This document shows, in pieces, positions 1 through 9,831 of a stretch of DNA of 64,000 nucleotides. Position 1 is the stretch's first letter. Each line of letters opens with the position of its first letter. Location of the stretch: contig NZ_CP108538.1 in the NCBI RefSeq assembly GCF_035994185.1, forward strand, positions 7,319,501 to 7,383,500. The letters are read 5' to 3'. A model generated the notes under the pieces. That model was not told the DNA's origin and did no database searches. It was given only the letters and a program-made list of their open reading frames with translations. The stretch is from Streptomyces sp. NBC_01217. GTDB taxonomy: Bacteria; Actinomycetota; Actinomycetes; Streptomycetales; Streptomycetaceae. A program made the translations under genes and the position numbers.

Positions 1-200
1 GCCGTGAGGTAGAGATCGATACCTCCCGGGCTGTCGACCTGTCCGTGCGGATGGACAAGGTCCGTAACGCCTTCCAGCAGAGTGCGTGCCAGCCCAGGGA
101 CCTCCACTGCTCGCCGCACACGCAGGGGGCGGAGGTACTCCGACCCGTCACTGAAGATGCAGTGCACGCCCAGGGGGTCAAGCGTGACGACCGCCGGCAT
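1..200 (-). CDS. Partial ORF, partner gene of the tyrosine recombinase
   Basis: The first 66 codons of a gene that runs off the left edge of the window. Its ATG (198-200) shares one base with the TGA of the recombinase upstream, so the two are translationally coupled. The visible protein starts MPAVVTLDPLGVHC and has no motif I can name. Paired or triple tyrosine-recombinase genes with coupled starts are common in actinobacterial mobile elements, so a second recombinase is the likely identity. That is inferred from position, not from a motif. Confidence 0.5.
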   Translation of the reverse strand, partial: MPAVVTLDPLGVHCIFSDGSEYLRPLRVRRAVEVPGLARTLLEGVTDLVHPHGQVDSPGGIDLYLT

Positions 201-1660
201 CAGAGCACCGCCAGTTCGTCGTCGAACTCAGTCTCGAGCTCCAGCTCGACCTCCTCGTCCAGCAGGCCGTACTCCTTGCCGACCCGCCGGTACAGGGACG
301 TGAACAGGCGGAGCACGTCCAGACGGTGGAGGTACGCTTCCGTGGTCAACGAACTGGAATGGCCGAGCAGATCGCGCAGAATCAGCAGCGGTTCCTGGGT
401 CCGCAGGTATTGCGCCAGGGCGGCATCGTCATCAGTGTCGCGGACCTGCCGAGCAGCCTGCTCGTACCAGCCACGCATCAGCCGAGCCATGGTCGCCATG
501 GCCATGGTGTGACGCAGCCGGTGCGGATTGACGTGCGGGAAACGCGGTTCGTAGCGCTCGCGGATGCGATCCGCGGTCCTGGCGAAGACCGTGGCCCATC
601 CGGTGAACGGGCGTCCCTGGCCCCACACCGACAGCAGCATCGAACCGCCCTCCGGAGCGACCAGACGCCGCCGTTCGCCAGGGCCGAGCGAACTCCACTG
701 CACACGGACCCCGTTAACCCGCCCTCCCCGCTGGTCGGCGTCCGTCACGAACAGCGGCTCCCCCCAGCGGGCCGGCGGACGCCACGACGATCCGAACGTC
801 GCCGCCGCCCGGGCGAGAGCGATGTAGGAGTGCAGCTCAGCCAGCACGTCGTAATCGATCCACGACTCGCGGTACGTGCCTCCCTTGGTGATTCCGGAAG
901 GGACCGGAAACGACACCGGCACCGCAGTCCGTCGCGAAGGAAGCGCGGGCACCTCGCAGGCCAGCAGATACGTGTACTCCTGGCTGCGTAGCCCGCTGGA
1001 GACGATCATTCGACCGACCGCCGAGTTCCGGGCCAACTCCCGCCCTCTGTACCGCAGATCCCGCTCCCCCGCGGGGCCCAGACCCGCCAACCCCTTCAGG
1101 AACATGTCCGTGAAGTCGTCGTCGAGATACTTGATCGTCACATGAGGCTTGGCCTGGCGCCGCCGTGACTGGTTGACCCGCCCGCGACGGACTTGCCCCT
1201 TGAACGCCCAAACCGCCTGCCGGTACGTGAACGGCTCGGAGTCGGCGTACTCCTCATCCTTCGCCCACTTGTAGAACCCCGCCAGAATCCCCATGTTCTG
1301 GTTCCACGTAGATGCCTCGAAGCGATGCTTGATGGGGCCCTGAGCTCGATAGACGGAGTACGCGCCCAACGCCGCCTTCAGACGACGCCGCGTGTCGAAC
1401 AGGGCGACTCCGTGCTCGGATATGAACTCCAGCCACTCACGCACCGTACGCACGTAGTAGGGCCACGAATTCGGCGATGGGCATCCATTCGCCGGCAGCT
1501 CGCAAGCCCAGCAGTTGATCACGGTTGTGGGACGGATGCCGTTGCTGTCCTCGAAGAGGAGGTCGTCGTCGAACAGCAGCGGCATCCCCTCCGGGATCGC
1601 CGGCCTGAAGGCAAGTCCCCAGGACTCCCACCCTGCTGATGAGTACGTCGATTGGTGCAT
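200..1660 (-). CDS. Tyrosine recombinase / phage-type integrase
   Basis: A 486-aa site-specific recombinase expected to cut and rejoin DNA through a tyrosine nucleophile. The C-terminal catalytic set is visible: the first Arg in SSGLRSQEY, the HxxR box in NPHRLRHTM, and the GH plus Tyr in LLGHSSSLTTEAYLH. An N-terminal SAM-like core-binding region precedes it. The ATG at 1660 follows an 87-bp spacer, beyond which lies the broken end of an MFS gene, so this gene sits at the edge of an inserted element. It is coupled to a second ORF that leaves the window. Fusion to a stable host gene is not seen. Family call is firm; element type (Tn554-like or other) is not. Confidence 0.93.
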   Translation of the reverse strand: MHQSTYSSAGWESWGLAFRPAIPEGMPLLFDDDLLFEDSNGIRPTTVINCWACELPANGCPSPNSWPYYVRTVREWLEFISEHGVALFDTRRRLKAALGAYSVYRAQGPIKHRFEASTWNQNMGILAGFYKWAKDEEYADSEPFTYRQAVWAFKGQVRRGRVNQSRRRQAKPHVTIKYLDDDFTDMFLKGLAGLGPAGERDLRYRGRELARNSAVGRMIVSSGLRSQEYTYLLACEVPALPSRRTAVPVSFPVPSGITKGGTYRESWIDYDVLAELHSYIALARAAATFGSSWRPPARWGEPLFVTDADQRGGRVNGVRVQWSSLGPGERRRLVAPEGGSMLLSVWGQGRPFTGWATVFARTADRIRERYEPRFPHVNPHRLRHTMAMATMARLMRGWYEQAARQVRDTDDDAALAQYLRTQEPLLILRDLLGHSSSLTTEAYLHRLDVLRLFTSLYRRVGKEYGLLDEEVELELETEFDDELAVL

Positions 1661-1676
1661 GGCCGATGAGTATCAA

Positions 1677-1697
1677 TGCAACTCAGCTGAGTGCAAC
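1677..1697. promoter_or_regulatory. Palindrome in the recombinase promoter region
   Basis: A perfect 10-bp palindrome CTCAGCTGAG (1682-1691) with partly matching flanks (GCAA on the left, GTGCAA on the right), 17-37 bp upstream of the recombinase ATG. It could be an operator or a recombinase-binding site at the element end. Function is inferred from position only. Confidence 0.35.
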
Positions 1698-1747
1698 ACA
1701 CAAACAAGCAGGTCAGGTGGGGCATTCGGCAGTAAGCAACACCGTCG

Positions 1748-2515
1748 CTAAGCGGGAACAATCAGGTACACGACCCAGATGGCGTTGGTGCCGGCGAGGA
1801 CGGTGGAGGTGATCGCGTTCGTGGTCACGAGCGGGCCGATGACGGGATGTCGCCAGGTGTAGGCGAGGCCGGCCCGGATCTCGCTGCGCACGCTCCGTTT
1901 TGCGGTGCGCTGCTCCGGCACGGTCTCGGGGCTGAGGATGCGCAGGGTGCACCAGGCGGTGACTAGGTAGGAGACCGCGTCTGCGGCGACCGCGCGGGCA
2001 GCGCCGATCACGCCGATCAGGGCTCCGGCGAGGGCCGGGCCGCCGATGTCGGCCAGTGTGTTTGCGCTGGCCAGTTTGGCGTTGGCCTCCATGAGCCGGT
2101 GTGACGGCAGGAGATGCGGGATGGAGGACAGGCTCGCGGCCATGCCCACGACGTGGCAGGAGCCGACGACGAACGCCGCTACCCACAGCTGCATCAGGGT
2201 CAGCCTGCCGAAGGAGGCGGCCAGGGGGATCGATCCCATCGCTGCCGCGCAGGCCGGGCTCGTCGTCATCATCAGGGGCCGTTTGCGGACGCGGTCGCAC
2301 CAGGCACCGGCCGGCAGCGAGAACAGCAGGGGCGGCGTCTTCTGCACGGCCGCCAGGACGGCGGCCTGCCACGTCGTGGCGTGCAGGCTCACGACCGCGA
2401 CCAGGGGGATGGCGACGGAGCTGAGCGAGGAGCCCAGCACGTCGCTGGCCTGGCCCGTCCAGTAGAGGCGGAAGTCGCGGTGGCGCCACAGACTCGAGTC
2501 TGCGTTGGCTGTCAT
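1748..2515 (-). pseudogene. MFS exporter, C-terminally truncated
   Basis: The first 255 residues of a major facilitator transporter of the MFS_3/enterobactin-exporter type, which normally has about 400-420 residues and 12 membrane segments. It opens with the family pattern WRHRDFRLYWTGQ and runs through about six or seven segments. It then ends abruptly at VVYLIVPA, where the recombinase element begins. The ATG (2513-2515) overlaps the stop of the methyltransferase-NUDIX gene (ATGA), so it was the last gene of that operon. The missing half makes export unlikely. Confidence 0.8.
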
Positions 2516-3714
2516 GCCAGGCCGTCCACCGTCGTCGTGGTCGGTGTGCCGTGGGTGAAGGGCGTGAAGTGTGCGGGGGTGTGGTCGATGGGCAGGTCGG
2601 GACGCCAGGCGGTGAGGATCTGGGCGCTGCACACGAACAGGCCGTCGGGAAGCTGATCGAGAGGGTGCCAGGCCCAGTCGCCGACGCTTTCGTCCGGCTG
2701 TGTGGCCGGCTGTCCCCGCCAGGCGTGGACGAGCGCGCCGACGGTGACCCGTAGGACGCCTTCGATGTGGTCGACGAGCGTGCCCAGGAGCCTGACGTCG
2801 CCGGGGCGGGCGATCAGACCGGTCTCCTCGCCGACTTCGCGGACCACCGCGGCTTCGAAGGACTCTCCGGCCTCGACGGTTCCGCCGGGCAGTTCGAGGG
2901 TGCCGCGGCGGTGGCGGCCCAGCAGGAGTCCTTGCTCGCTGAGGAGGATTGCTCCGACACCGACGGCCGCGTGCGACATTGGCGGTCTGGTGCTGCGGGG
3001 GCGGCTGGCAACCCGTGCCGGCCGGTCGGGCAGGCGGCGGGCGCGGATGAGCTGCTGGATGACCGGGGCGTTCTCGTCAGGGTGGTGCAGCAGGTCGATG
3101 GCCTCGACGCGGAAGCCGTACTCCGGGAGCAGGTCCTCCCACAGCTGCGGCGCCAAGACCCACATCTGAGTCGGCAAGGGCGGATCGTCACGCAGCAGAA
3201 TCATCTGCTCGCGCGGTGCCACCTCCGTGGACGGCCCGCGGCCGTGCAGGTCGGTGTGCAGGAGCGAGAGGATCAGCGGCGCGTCGGGACGCAGTCCGTC
3301 GCGCAGCGCCGGCAGCGCACGGTGCGGGTCGATGAACCCCAGCGTGCCGATGGCGTACGCGGCGTCGAACGGCTCGGCCCCGGCCAGGTACTCGGCTACA
3401 TCCCCTTGTGTGAACTCCACGCCCTCAACGTCCGCGTGGCTGGAGGCGGCGCGTTCGTGCTGGGTCGGGGACAGCTCGATTCCGGTGACGCGAGCGCCGT
3501 GAGCCTGGGCGAGATGGACGGCGTGGTGGCCGGCCCCGGAACCGATGTCCAGGACGCGGCGGCCGGTGATGTCGCCAAGGACTTCACCTCCCGGCCCGAC
3601 TCCCTCCCAGGGCGCCCAGGACATCTGGTCGGGAATGGGCGGCGCGTAGGCGCGGGCCAGTTGACGCTGGCCGTAGACCTTCCAGGCGTGGGTGTTGATG
3701 TCCTCGACGGGCAC
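2512..3714 (-). CDS. SAM methyltransferase-NUDIX hydrolase fusion
   Basis: A 400-aa two-domain protein. Residues 1-225 form a class I SAM-dependent methyltransferase with motif I VLDIGSGAGHHAV (54-66) and the acidic tip GIELS. Residues 246-385 form a NUDIX hydrolase with a canonical box at 278-300 (G..EAGE...REVGEETGL). The GTG start at 3714 follows GAGGAGG. A Met at 246 begins the NUDIX domain, so the two domains may once have been separate genes. The gene lies in a minus-strand operon, 28 bp after the ASCH-NUDIX gene and overlapping the MFS start. Substrates are unknown; the combination suggests methylation and phosphate-ester trimming of a nucleoside-diphosphate-linked compound. Confidence 0.85.
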   Translation of the reverse strand: MPVEDINTHAWKVYGQRQLARAYAPPIPDQMSWAPWEGVGPGGEVLGDITGRRVLDIGSGAGHHAVHLAQAHGARVTGIELSPTQHERAASSHADVEGVEFTQGDVAEYLAGAEPFDAAYAIGTLGFIDPHRALPALRDGLRPDAPLILSLLHTDLHGRGPSTEVAPREQMILLRDDPPLPTQMWVLAPQLWEDLLPEYGFRVEAIDLLHHPDENAPVIQQLIRARRLPDRPARVASRPRSTRPPMSHAAVGVGAILLSEQGLLLGRHRRGTLELPGGTVEAGESFEAAVVREVGEETGLIARPGDVRLLGTLVDHIEGVLRVTVGALVHAWRGQPATQPDESVGDWAWHPLDQLPDGLFVCSAQILTAWRPDLPIDHTPAHFTPFTHGTPTTTTVDGLA

Positions 3715-3742
3715 GATGCCTCCTCGGTGGGCGTGATGCGGA

Positions 3743-4675
3743 TCAGGTGTGCGTGATGAGGTAGGCGGGGCCCTCGCCGCCCCGGGCTCGTTCGATGGCG
3801 TCGAGACGGGCGAAGGCGCGGGGCGCCATCAACTCCTGCCAGTCGGCCATGTCGTGCACGGCCCACATGTCGTGCTCGGCGGAATCGAGACGGATCCGGC
3901 GAAGCTGGTCTGCGGTCAGCCGGCCTCCGTCGAAGATGAGACCCACCTTGTTCAGCGGCATGTGGGGCCCGGCGTGCAGGAAGTGCGTCAGGAGCAGCCT
4001 CGGTGCCTCCAGGCCGAGTTCGAGGCCGGTCTCCTCGACCGCTTCACGCCGGGCGGTCTGGAGCGGATCTTCCCCTTGCGCGTCGAGGTTTCCGCCCGGG
4101 AACTGCCAGAGCCGCGAGCCGTAGACCGAGCGCAGCTGTACCGGCCGGTCGTGCTCGTCCCGGACGTACAGGCAGCCGTACACCGTGTGGTGGGGGACGG
4201 TCTGCGCGTACTGCGAGGGCATTATCGGCATGGGGCGGCCGGGCCGGGCAGGGCGGTGGTCGAACTCGAAGGCGAGGGGGCCGAGCGCCTCCTTGGCCGG
4301 CGGGTAGATGGCGCGGAGGTTGAGCAGGAGGTCCTCGCGCGCTCCGTCCGGGTCGATACGGGTGGCATCCTCCGCGCTGAGCAGAGCCTCGAACGAGGCG
4401 TACGGAGTGATCCGCTTCACGATGATGTCGAGTTCCCGGTCGCTGTCCCGGTCGTGGAAGACGACGGCGTCCCCCACCTCGACGGCCGCCTTCTCCGGCG
4501 TGGCGACGCGGACCTCGATTGTCTTGCGTCCCGACTCCACCTGCCCGTAGTAGCGGCCCATGAGGTGGAAGTGGTGCTGGCGCTGGGGCGCAGCTTCCTC
4601 CTCGTCGTGCGTGCTCGACGGCGTGCGGCGCCCTTCGGCGTTTCCGCGGTCCTCTTCGTCCTGCGTGGTGAACAT
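3743..4675 (-). CDS. ASCH domain-NUDIX hydrolase protein
   Basis: A 310-aa protein. A short acidic/polar leader (1-32) is followed by an ASCH domain (about 33-138; HHFHLMGRYYGQVESGRKT, then a GD.VVFHD strand). ASCH is a PUA-like fold that often binds RNA or nucleotides. A NUDIX domain follows, with its box at 194-218 (GGNLDAQGED...RREAVEETGL), one residue longer than the consensus between Gly and Glu. The ATG at 4675 is chosen because upstream codons do not look coding and an AGAAGGG sits just ahead. It is in the same operon as its NUDIX-bearing neighbours. Substrate unknown. Confidence 0.82.
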   Translation of the reverse strand: MFTTQDEEDRGNAEGRRTPSSTHDEEEAAPQRQHHFHLMGRYYGQVESGRKTIEVRVATPEKAAVEVGDAVVFHDRDSDRELDIIVKRITPYASFEALLSAEDATRIDPDGAREDLLLNLRAIYPPAKEALGPLAFEFDHRPARPGRPMPIMPSQYAQTVPHHTVYGCLYVRDEHDRPVQLRSVYGSRLWQFPGGNLDAQGEDPLQTARREAVEETGLELGLEAPRLLLTHFLHAGPHMPLNKVGLIFDGGRLTADQLRRIRLDSAEHDMWAVHDMADWQELMAPRAFARLDAIERARGGEGPAYLITHT

Positions 4676-4773
4676 CTGCGAAGGCACACCCTTCTCGGTA
4701 GCGGTTCTGGCGACGGCAGTGCAGCGCAGCCGCTGAGAGTGCCGCCAAGCCGGTCGTCCGGATGCAGACCCCG

Positions 4774-6483
4774 TCAGGACCAGCCCATGGGGACGTAGAA
4801 GGTGCCGTTGGAGATGGCCTCCAAGGCGACGCGCGTGTACTCGACGATGGGCTCGGGCAGCGCATCCAGCGGCCACCAGCACCACTCGGTGCAGCACTCG
4901 GGTTCGCGTACGACAGGCTCGCCCTCCCAGCGGGAGGGCGCGAAGAACAGCCCCATGCGCGGGACAGTGCTCCCGGGGTCGAGCAGGTCGAGGACGTGGA
5001 CGAGTGACAAGTCGCTCTGCGGGATGCGGAGTCCGGTCTCTTCCTCCGCTTCCCGGACCATGCAGGTGACGGCGGATTCCATGTCTTCGCGGTGGCCGGC
5101 GGGAAGGTGCCAGGTCGAGGGGGCGAAGGCACTGTCCGGGTGGCGCTTGCCCAGAAGGACGGCTCCGTCACGGAGGAGGACGAGGTGGGCGCCGACGATG
5201 CTGCGGCTGCGGTGATCGCGCGGCTCGCGGACTTCCACCACAGGAAGCGTTGCGTCCTGGCGCCCACCGGGCTGGTCCGCGTTGTGGTGGGCGTGCAGGA
5301 CCGCGGCGGCGCCGGGGTCCATGGTCATCTCGTCGATTTCCTCGATACGGGTCCAGCGAAGCTGGATGCCCTCGCGGAGTTCGATCTCGTGCGCGGGGGT
5401 GTTCAGCGTGCCGTGGTAGACGCGCACGCGGCCCTTGAAGGCCCCGCTGGCATCCAGCGTGTCCAGCGTGACGAAGCCGGTCAGGTCCGGGATGACCAGT
5501 CCGATCTCCTCATCGAGTTCCCGGGCGATGGCTTCGTCGCAGGTCTCGCCCATCTCGGTGTGTCCGCCGAGCAGGGCCCAGTGTCCCGGGCGCCAGATCG
5601 GTTTGTGCGCCGAGCGAAGGTGGAGCAGGTAGCGGCCCTCGTCGTCGGTAAGCAGGGCCGCGGTACCGGGAATCGTCGGCCAGTCGATCGCGACGAGGGT
5701 GTGCTTCTTGACGAACACGTGCGGAGCACCGGTCGCGGTCGTGGGGCTGTTGTCGTCCAGGGGGCGGATGGTGATGCGCGGGCAGAGGGCGGCGCGGTGG
5801 TTGCGCTGCCAGTGCTGGACCTGCTCGGCCATCTCCTTCGCGGCCAGGTGGCCGTGGGGACCGTAGCCGTGGACGACGAACTCGTACAGGCCGTTGCCGT
5901 CGTCTCCGTCGGAGATGCGCTTGGTGGCCAGCCGCGCGAGGGAGGCACCGCGGACGATCGCGGCGCCGGGCCAGTGCTTGGGCGGCGGGTTCAGGACCCC
6001 GTTGTCGCCGTCGGGGTCGACCGCAAGGCGGCAGAAGCCGGGCAGGGCGCCGGCCAGGTAGAGGGTGAGGCCGTCGAAGGGTTCCTGGCCGCCGACGGTG
6101 ACGTGGGTGGTGTGCGCCACGGTCGGTTCGCGGGTGAGGGCGGGGGCGAGCTGGTCGACGGGCAGCGGGGCGCCGTCCTCCCAAGACAGGTGGACGCCGG
6201 TGCCGGGGACGCTGCGCCGGTTCGCGTTCCAGGCGCCGTCACCCTGCATGGCGACGAACCCGCAGACAATGAGCGGCTCGTCGCTGAGTAGTGCCCCGTC
6301 GCGCTTGGTGAAGCCGATCGCCCAGTGGTACCCGTGCAGGCGCAGCGGCGCGACGAGGCGTCCGCCGTCGGTGAGAGCGTCGATCCAGGGCAGGTCCCAG
6401 GTGTCGACGGTGACCAGGATGGCGTCGAAGCCGCCTTCCGGCACGATGCCGGCGGGCAGGTGCTCGGCGTCCGCGGTGACCAC
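4774..6483 (-). pseudogene. C-terminal part of a PCMT-like methyltransferase with two NUDIX domains, 5' end cut off by the Tn7-like insertion
   Basis: These 569 codons begin inside a methyltransferase fold (VTADAEHLPAG, then the Asp-rich strand FDAILVTVDTWD) and continue through the C-terminal part typical of isoaspartate-type 'FxLD system' methyltransferases (CGFVAMQG). Two complete NUDIX domains follow, with boxes near residues 305-327 (GHTEMGE...RELDEEIGL) and 464-487 (GHREDME...REAEEETGL). The first codon, GTG at 6481-6483, directly adjoins the target duplication. The missing 154 codons lie at 30382-30843 in the same frame. The joined gene would encode 723 aa. The fragment might still be translated from an internal start and supply NUDIX activity. 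Confidence 0.9.
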
Positions 6484-6488
6484 GTGGA
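6484..6488. repeat. Target-site duplication, left copy (GTGGA)
   Basis: GTGGA directly abuts the left transposon end. The same five bases abut the right end at 30382-30386. Five-base duplications are typical of Tn7-family and Tn5053-family transposition. Confidence 0.88.
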
Positions 6489-6580
6489 TCTAGGATCCGC
6501 GCGGCCATGAGCACTGCGTGCTGCAGGAACGCTGGAATCCACGCCAGGTGAGCAGCGCTGATGCCGACGCTCAGTGAGCA
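6489..6580. repeat. Left transposon end with three TnsB-type sites
   Basis: TGAGCA occurs at 6508, 6549 and 6575, that is 19, 60 and 86 bp from the end and well separated. Tn7 likewise has three spaced TnsB sites at its left end. That these are TnsB sites is inferred from symmetry with the right end. Confidence 0.78.
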
Positions 6581-6589
6581 ATCTTGATA

Positions 6590-7240
6590 CTCCCACTCAA
6601 CGAATCAACGACTGGCTGTAACCATCAACGGAACGACGACGTGAATCCTGCCCCGACGATGCCATGTCCATCGATGCGCTGAAGTACACCGCCGAGCACC
6701 GGACGGCCACGACGGAAGCCCTGCGGACTTGCGGCCTGGCGAGCGTCGCGTATCAACCGGTCGGCACCCTGACAGCCGCTGACTCGCTCAGCCAACCTGA
6801 GGCACCTCCTGCCGACAGATCTCCGTACGGCGTCGCGGCTGGTAGGCGCGACTCGGTCGAGTTCGGGATCGCGTCCCTCGTACGCCTTTGGGCACCCTGT
6901 GGCGATCAGGGCGTCCGCGCCCCACTCAGGCAGGTGTCTGGCCGAGTGGATCGCGGCGCCGACCCCCAGGGGCGCACATCGTCGCGCTGCAGCTGTGCTC
7001 CCGCGAGCATGACTGGGTAGTCCAGGCCGGCGGCGTGGATGACTTCCAGCTCTCCGACGTGCTCGGCGATCCCCACATGCTCGCGATCGGCTTCCAGCAC
7101 GGACAGCGCTGGCACCCACAGGCGGGTCTCCGGCTATGTGCAGTGGCCTTCGCCAAGGGCCCCCGCGCGTATGGGCCGGCGGGCGCTGGTCCTGTCCGGT
7201 TCGCCAGCGCCCGTCCGACCCACCGACCGGTATCCACTCG
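6590..7240. other. No confident gene
   Basis: Open frames exist on both strands; for example, a plus-strand frame from 6664 begins MSIDALKYTAEHR. GC3 is high in more than one frame, no frame shows a recognisable domain, and each breaks off. It may hold the remains of decayed cargo next to the left end. Confidence 0.4.
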
Positions 7241-7552
7241 TCATGGGGGCAGCGCAGGCAGCTTCCGGCGTTTTCGGCCGCCCAGGCCGTTCCGGCGCTT
7301 TTCACGGTCGCCCGCCAACAGGAGATATCCGCCAACGCTGAATCCTGCGAAGAAGAGGGCAAGGATCAAGCCAAACGGCTGACGGCTCCCGACCAGGAAG
7401 CCGGCCGCGCGAATGATCAGACTCAGCCCGAGTGCCATCGCGCCCCAACCAGCACGGGTGCCGTTGTGCCGACGGTGCTGCCGCCTGATGAACCACAAGC
7501 CCAAAGCCGCGCAGCCGAGACCGCCCACCCCCAGGATCACTGCATCGACCAT
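7241..7552 (-). CDS. Small membrane protein
   Basis: A 103-aa protein with three predicted membrane segments: about residues 4-22 (VILGVGGLGCAALGLWFI), 36-55 and 62-82. A basic tail follows (EKRRNGLGGRKRRK). The ATG at 7552 is preceded by a strong GGGAGGTGA, which decides the start. It is transposon cargo; no family recognised. The neighbouring penicillin-binding pseudogene is on the other strand. Confidence 0.65.
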   Translation of the reverse strand: MVDAVILGVGGLGCAALGLWFIRRQHRRHNGTRAGWGAMALGLSLIIRAAGFLVGSRQPFGLILALFFAGFSVGGYLLLAGDREKRRNGLGGRKRRKLPALPP

Positions 7553-7790
7553 GTTCACCTCCCGTGGGGAGCGTACAGATCGACAGCAGGTCACACGCGC
7601 CGCGTGAGAGGCACCTCCCACGCACCTCGGCGCGTTCGGCCTGGGCCTTGGCGTGGGCCAGTACGTAGGAGGTGCCGGTCAGAATGGCAGCGTGTGGCGG
7701 CAGCTCTGCGCCGAGGACCGACCTGACGGTCTGGTAACGGTTTCGGGGAGCCCGCGTGTAGATGGCAGGCACAAATATACGATCCGTCGA

Positions 7791-9319
7791 ATGAACAAAG
7801 CGGTGAAGGTCGGCATCGCCGGTACGGGTACCGCGCTGCTCGTCCTCGGGGGATTCGGCGCGTACAACCTTGCACATGGGCTGTCCTCCGGGGGGACGGG
7901 CGGCGGTCATCCCGGGGCGGGGCGCAGCTTCGACCCGGCGGCGGTGTCGAGTTCACCGCCGTCGGATGCCAAGGCCGTCAAGCTGGCCCGGACATTCCTG
8001 GATGACTGGGCGCAGAAACACCTGGACGGTGCTGCGAGCGACACCGACGCGCCGCGCAGGCGCTGCAGGGGTACACGGACGGTCTGCACCTGAAGAAGCT
8101 ATCGTTCGGCCAGGTGACCTCGGCCGGCCCGTCGGCGGTGACATCGGGCGCCACCAAGGTCACCTTCAGCGTCACTGCCCAGGTTGCGGGCGGCACCTGG
8201 ACCTACCCGAGTGCGGTAGCGGTACTGCAGAGCACGGACGGCCAGCTGGCGGTGCACTGGAACAATCGGTGCTCTACCCGGCCTGGCGACGACCAGTCGC
8301 TGTCGGCGGGCAAGCTCCCCGCAGACGCCGTCCCAGCGAAGGTGGTCGCGAGCGACGGAAAGACGGACCTGTCCGGCTTCCTTTCGCTGCGGGAGATCAC
8401 GGCGACGATCCGCAAGAACGCCACCCCCGAGGGCGGCAACACCGGCAGCGGCGTAGCCGTGGTCAATGCCGCCGGTGACGGTGCCAAGACGTTGCAGGTC
8501 TTCTCCAAGGGTCGGGCCGCGACGATCAGAACCACTATCGACGCGCGCCTCCAGGCCGTGGACGAGCGCGCGGTGAAGAGCACTCATCTTCAGGAGAAGC
8601 CTGCTGGGACGGTGGCACTCGACTGGCAGACCGGCCACCTCCTCGCGATCGCCGCCCCGTGTACGGACTCGCTGACGGCCAACAGCCAGACGTTCCACAT
8701 CGACTCCGGGGTGCGAGCGAACGCCAATTCCTCGATCGCCCAGGCATTCACTGTGTCGTGCAACACCTCCTTCATCAAGGACGGTTTCCACCACCTCGTA
8801 CATGACGGGGACGCCTCCGCGCTGCACGACGAGGCGGTTAATGTCTTCGGCATGGGCAGCTGGTCGATCGGTGGCAGGGTCGCCACCACCGACCCGAGCA
8901 TCCCGGCAGACGTCCAGGGCGGCGACCAGGCGGCCCAGTTCATCAGCCAGGGCAAGGTCACGGCCACACCACTGTTCATGGCATCCGTGGCAGCGACCGT
9001 GCGAGACGGCGGCTTCAAGCAGCCGGTCATCCTGCCGGGCCAGCACCAGGACACCGCGCCCCGGCCGATCTCGTCCCGCACGGCCGGCTACCTGCAGTCG
9101 ATGATGCGCAGCGTGGCCACCAGCGGCACCGCCGCCCCGCGCCTCGGCGGTCTCCCAGGGGTGGGCGCCAAGACAGGCACCGCGGAGGAGGGCGACCACA
9201 CCAACGGCTGGCTGACCGCGTACGACTCCCGCATCGCCGTAGCGGCCCTGGTCGAAGGCGGCCGATCCGGCGTGGACTCCGCCGGATACGTCGTCCGGCA
9301 ACTACTGACAGAGAACTGA
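7791..9319 (+). pseudogene. Penicillin-binding protein (transpeptidase), frameshifted and lacking the active-site serine
   Basis: Related to actinobacterial class B penicillin-binding proteins. The ATG at 7791 opens a signal-anchor (residues 8-28) and an NTF2-like start. Near 8050 the frame changes by the loss of one base, and the rest reads on to 9319. The transpeptidase part keeps SCN (about 8757) and KTGT (about 9170). However, the stretch that should carry the SxxK serine motif is missing: GHLLAIA is joined straight to APCTDSL. Loss of the catalytic serine and of frame means no acyl-transfer activity. It could be a relic of beta-lactam-insensitive PBP cargo. Confidence 0.83.
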
Positions 9320-9526
9320 CCCGCCGTCTGGGGTGAATTTTACGTGGCGTCTCTGCCGGTTCCGGGCGGATGCATGCTGGCTGCAGGTGTTCGTGTGGGA
9401 TGCGGGCGGCACCTACGGACTGGGCCCATGATCGAGACCGCCCCAGTGGTTTCGCTACTCCGCGCCTCCGTCCCCGTGTCGACAACCCGAGATGTGGCTG
9501 GCTGAACGACGCGGTCGAGCCCCCCG

Positions 9527-9721
9527 CTATCGCGCGGATCCGCTCCAGCGAGTGATCAGGAGCGCGTTCACCACAACCGCGGGTGCCCCCGCGACCATCA
9601 GATAGCTGGGCGGCAGCAGCGCCACAGCCGTCCACGCCACGAGCACGTCGAAGATAACCAGCGTCACGAGCAGGCCGCGGCCGCTTCGAAGGAGGCGCTT
9701 GACGATTTGCCCTGCAGTCAC
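9527..9721 (-). CDS. Small two-helix membrane protein
   Basis: A possible 64-aa protein with two hydrophobic segments (about residues 16-36 and 38-56: LLVTLVIFDVLVAWTAV, YLMVAGAPAVVVNAL). The GTG start at 9721 is the likeliest, but the ribosome site is weak and a longer reading from about 9760 is possible. It is on the same strand as the two PH-like membrane proteins upstream. No family recognised. Confidence 0.4.
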   Translation of the reverse strand: MTAGQIVKRLLRSGRGLLVTLVIFDVLVAWTAVALLPPSYLMVAGAPAVVVNALLITRWSGSAR

Positions 9722-9831
9722 TTCACAGATCCCATGAGAGGTCACCCAGCGGCGCATACATCGCGTCGCACCGCCGGGGGGAGAGCGGAGGTGGCCATCC
9801 AACCTCCGCTCCCCGTTTCCTCGTAACTCCT

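Noticed and set aside
6625..7362. A 245-codon minus-strand frame
   Set aside because: Arg/Ser/Gly-rich with no domain and no ribosome site; looks like a shadow.
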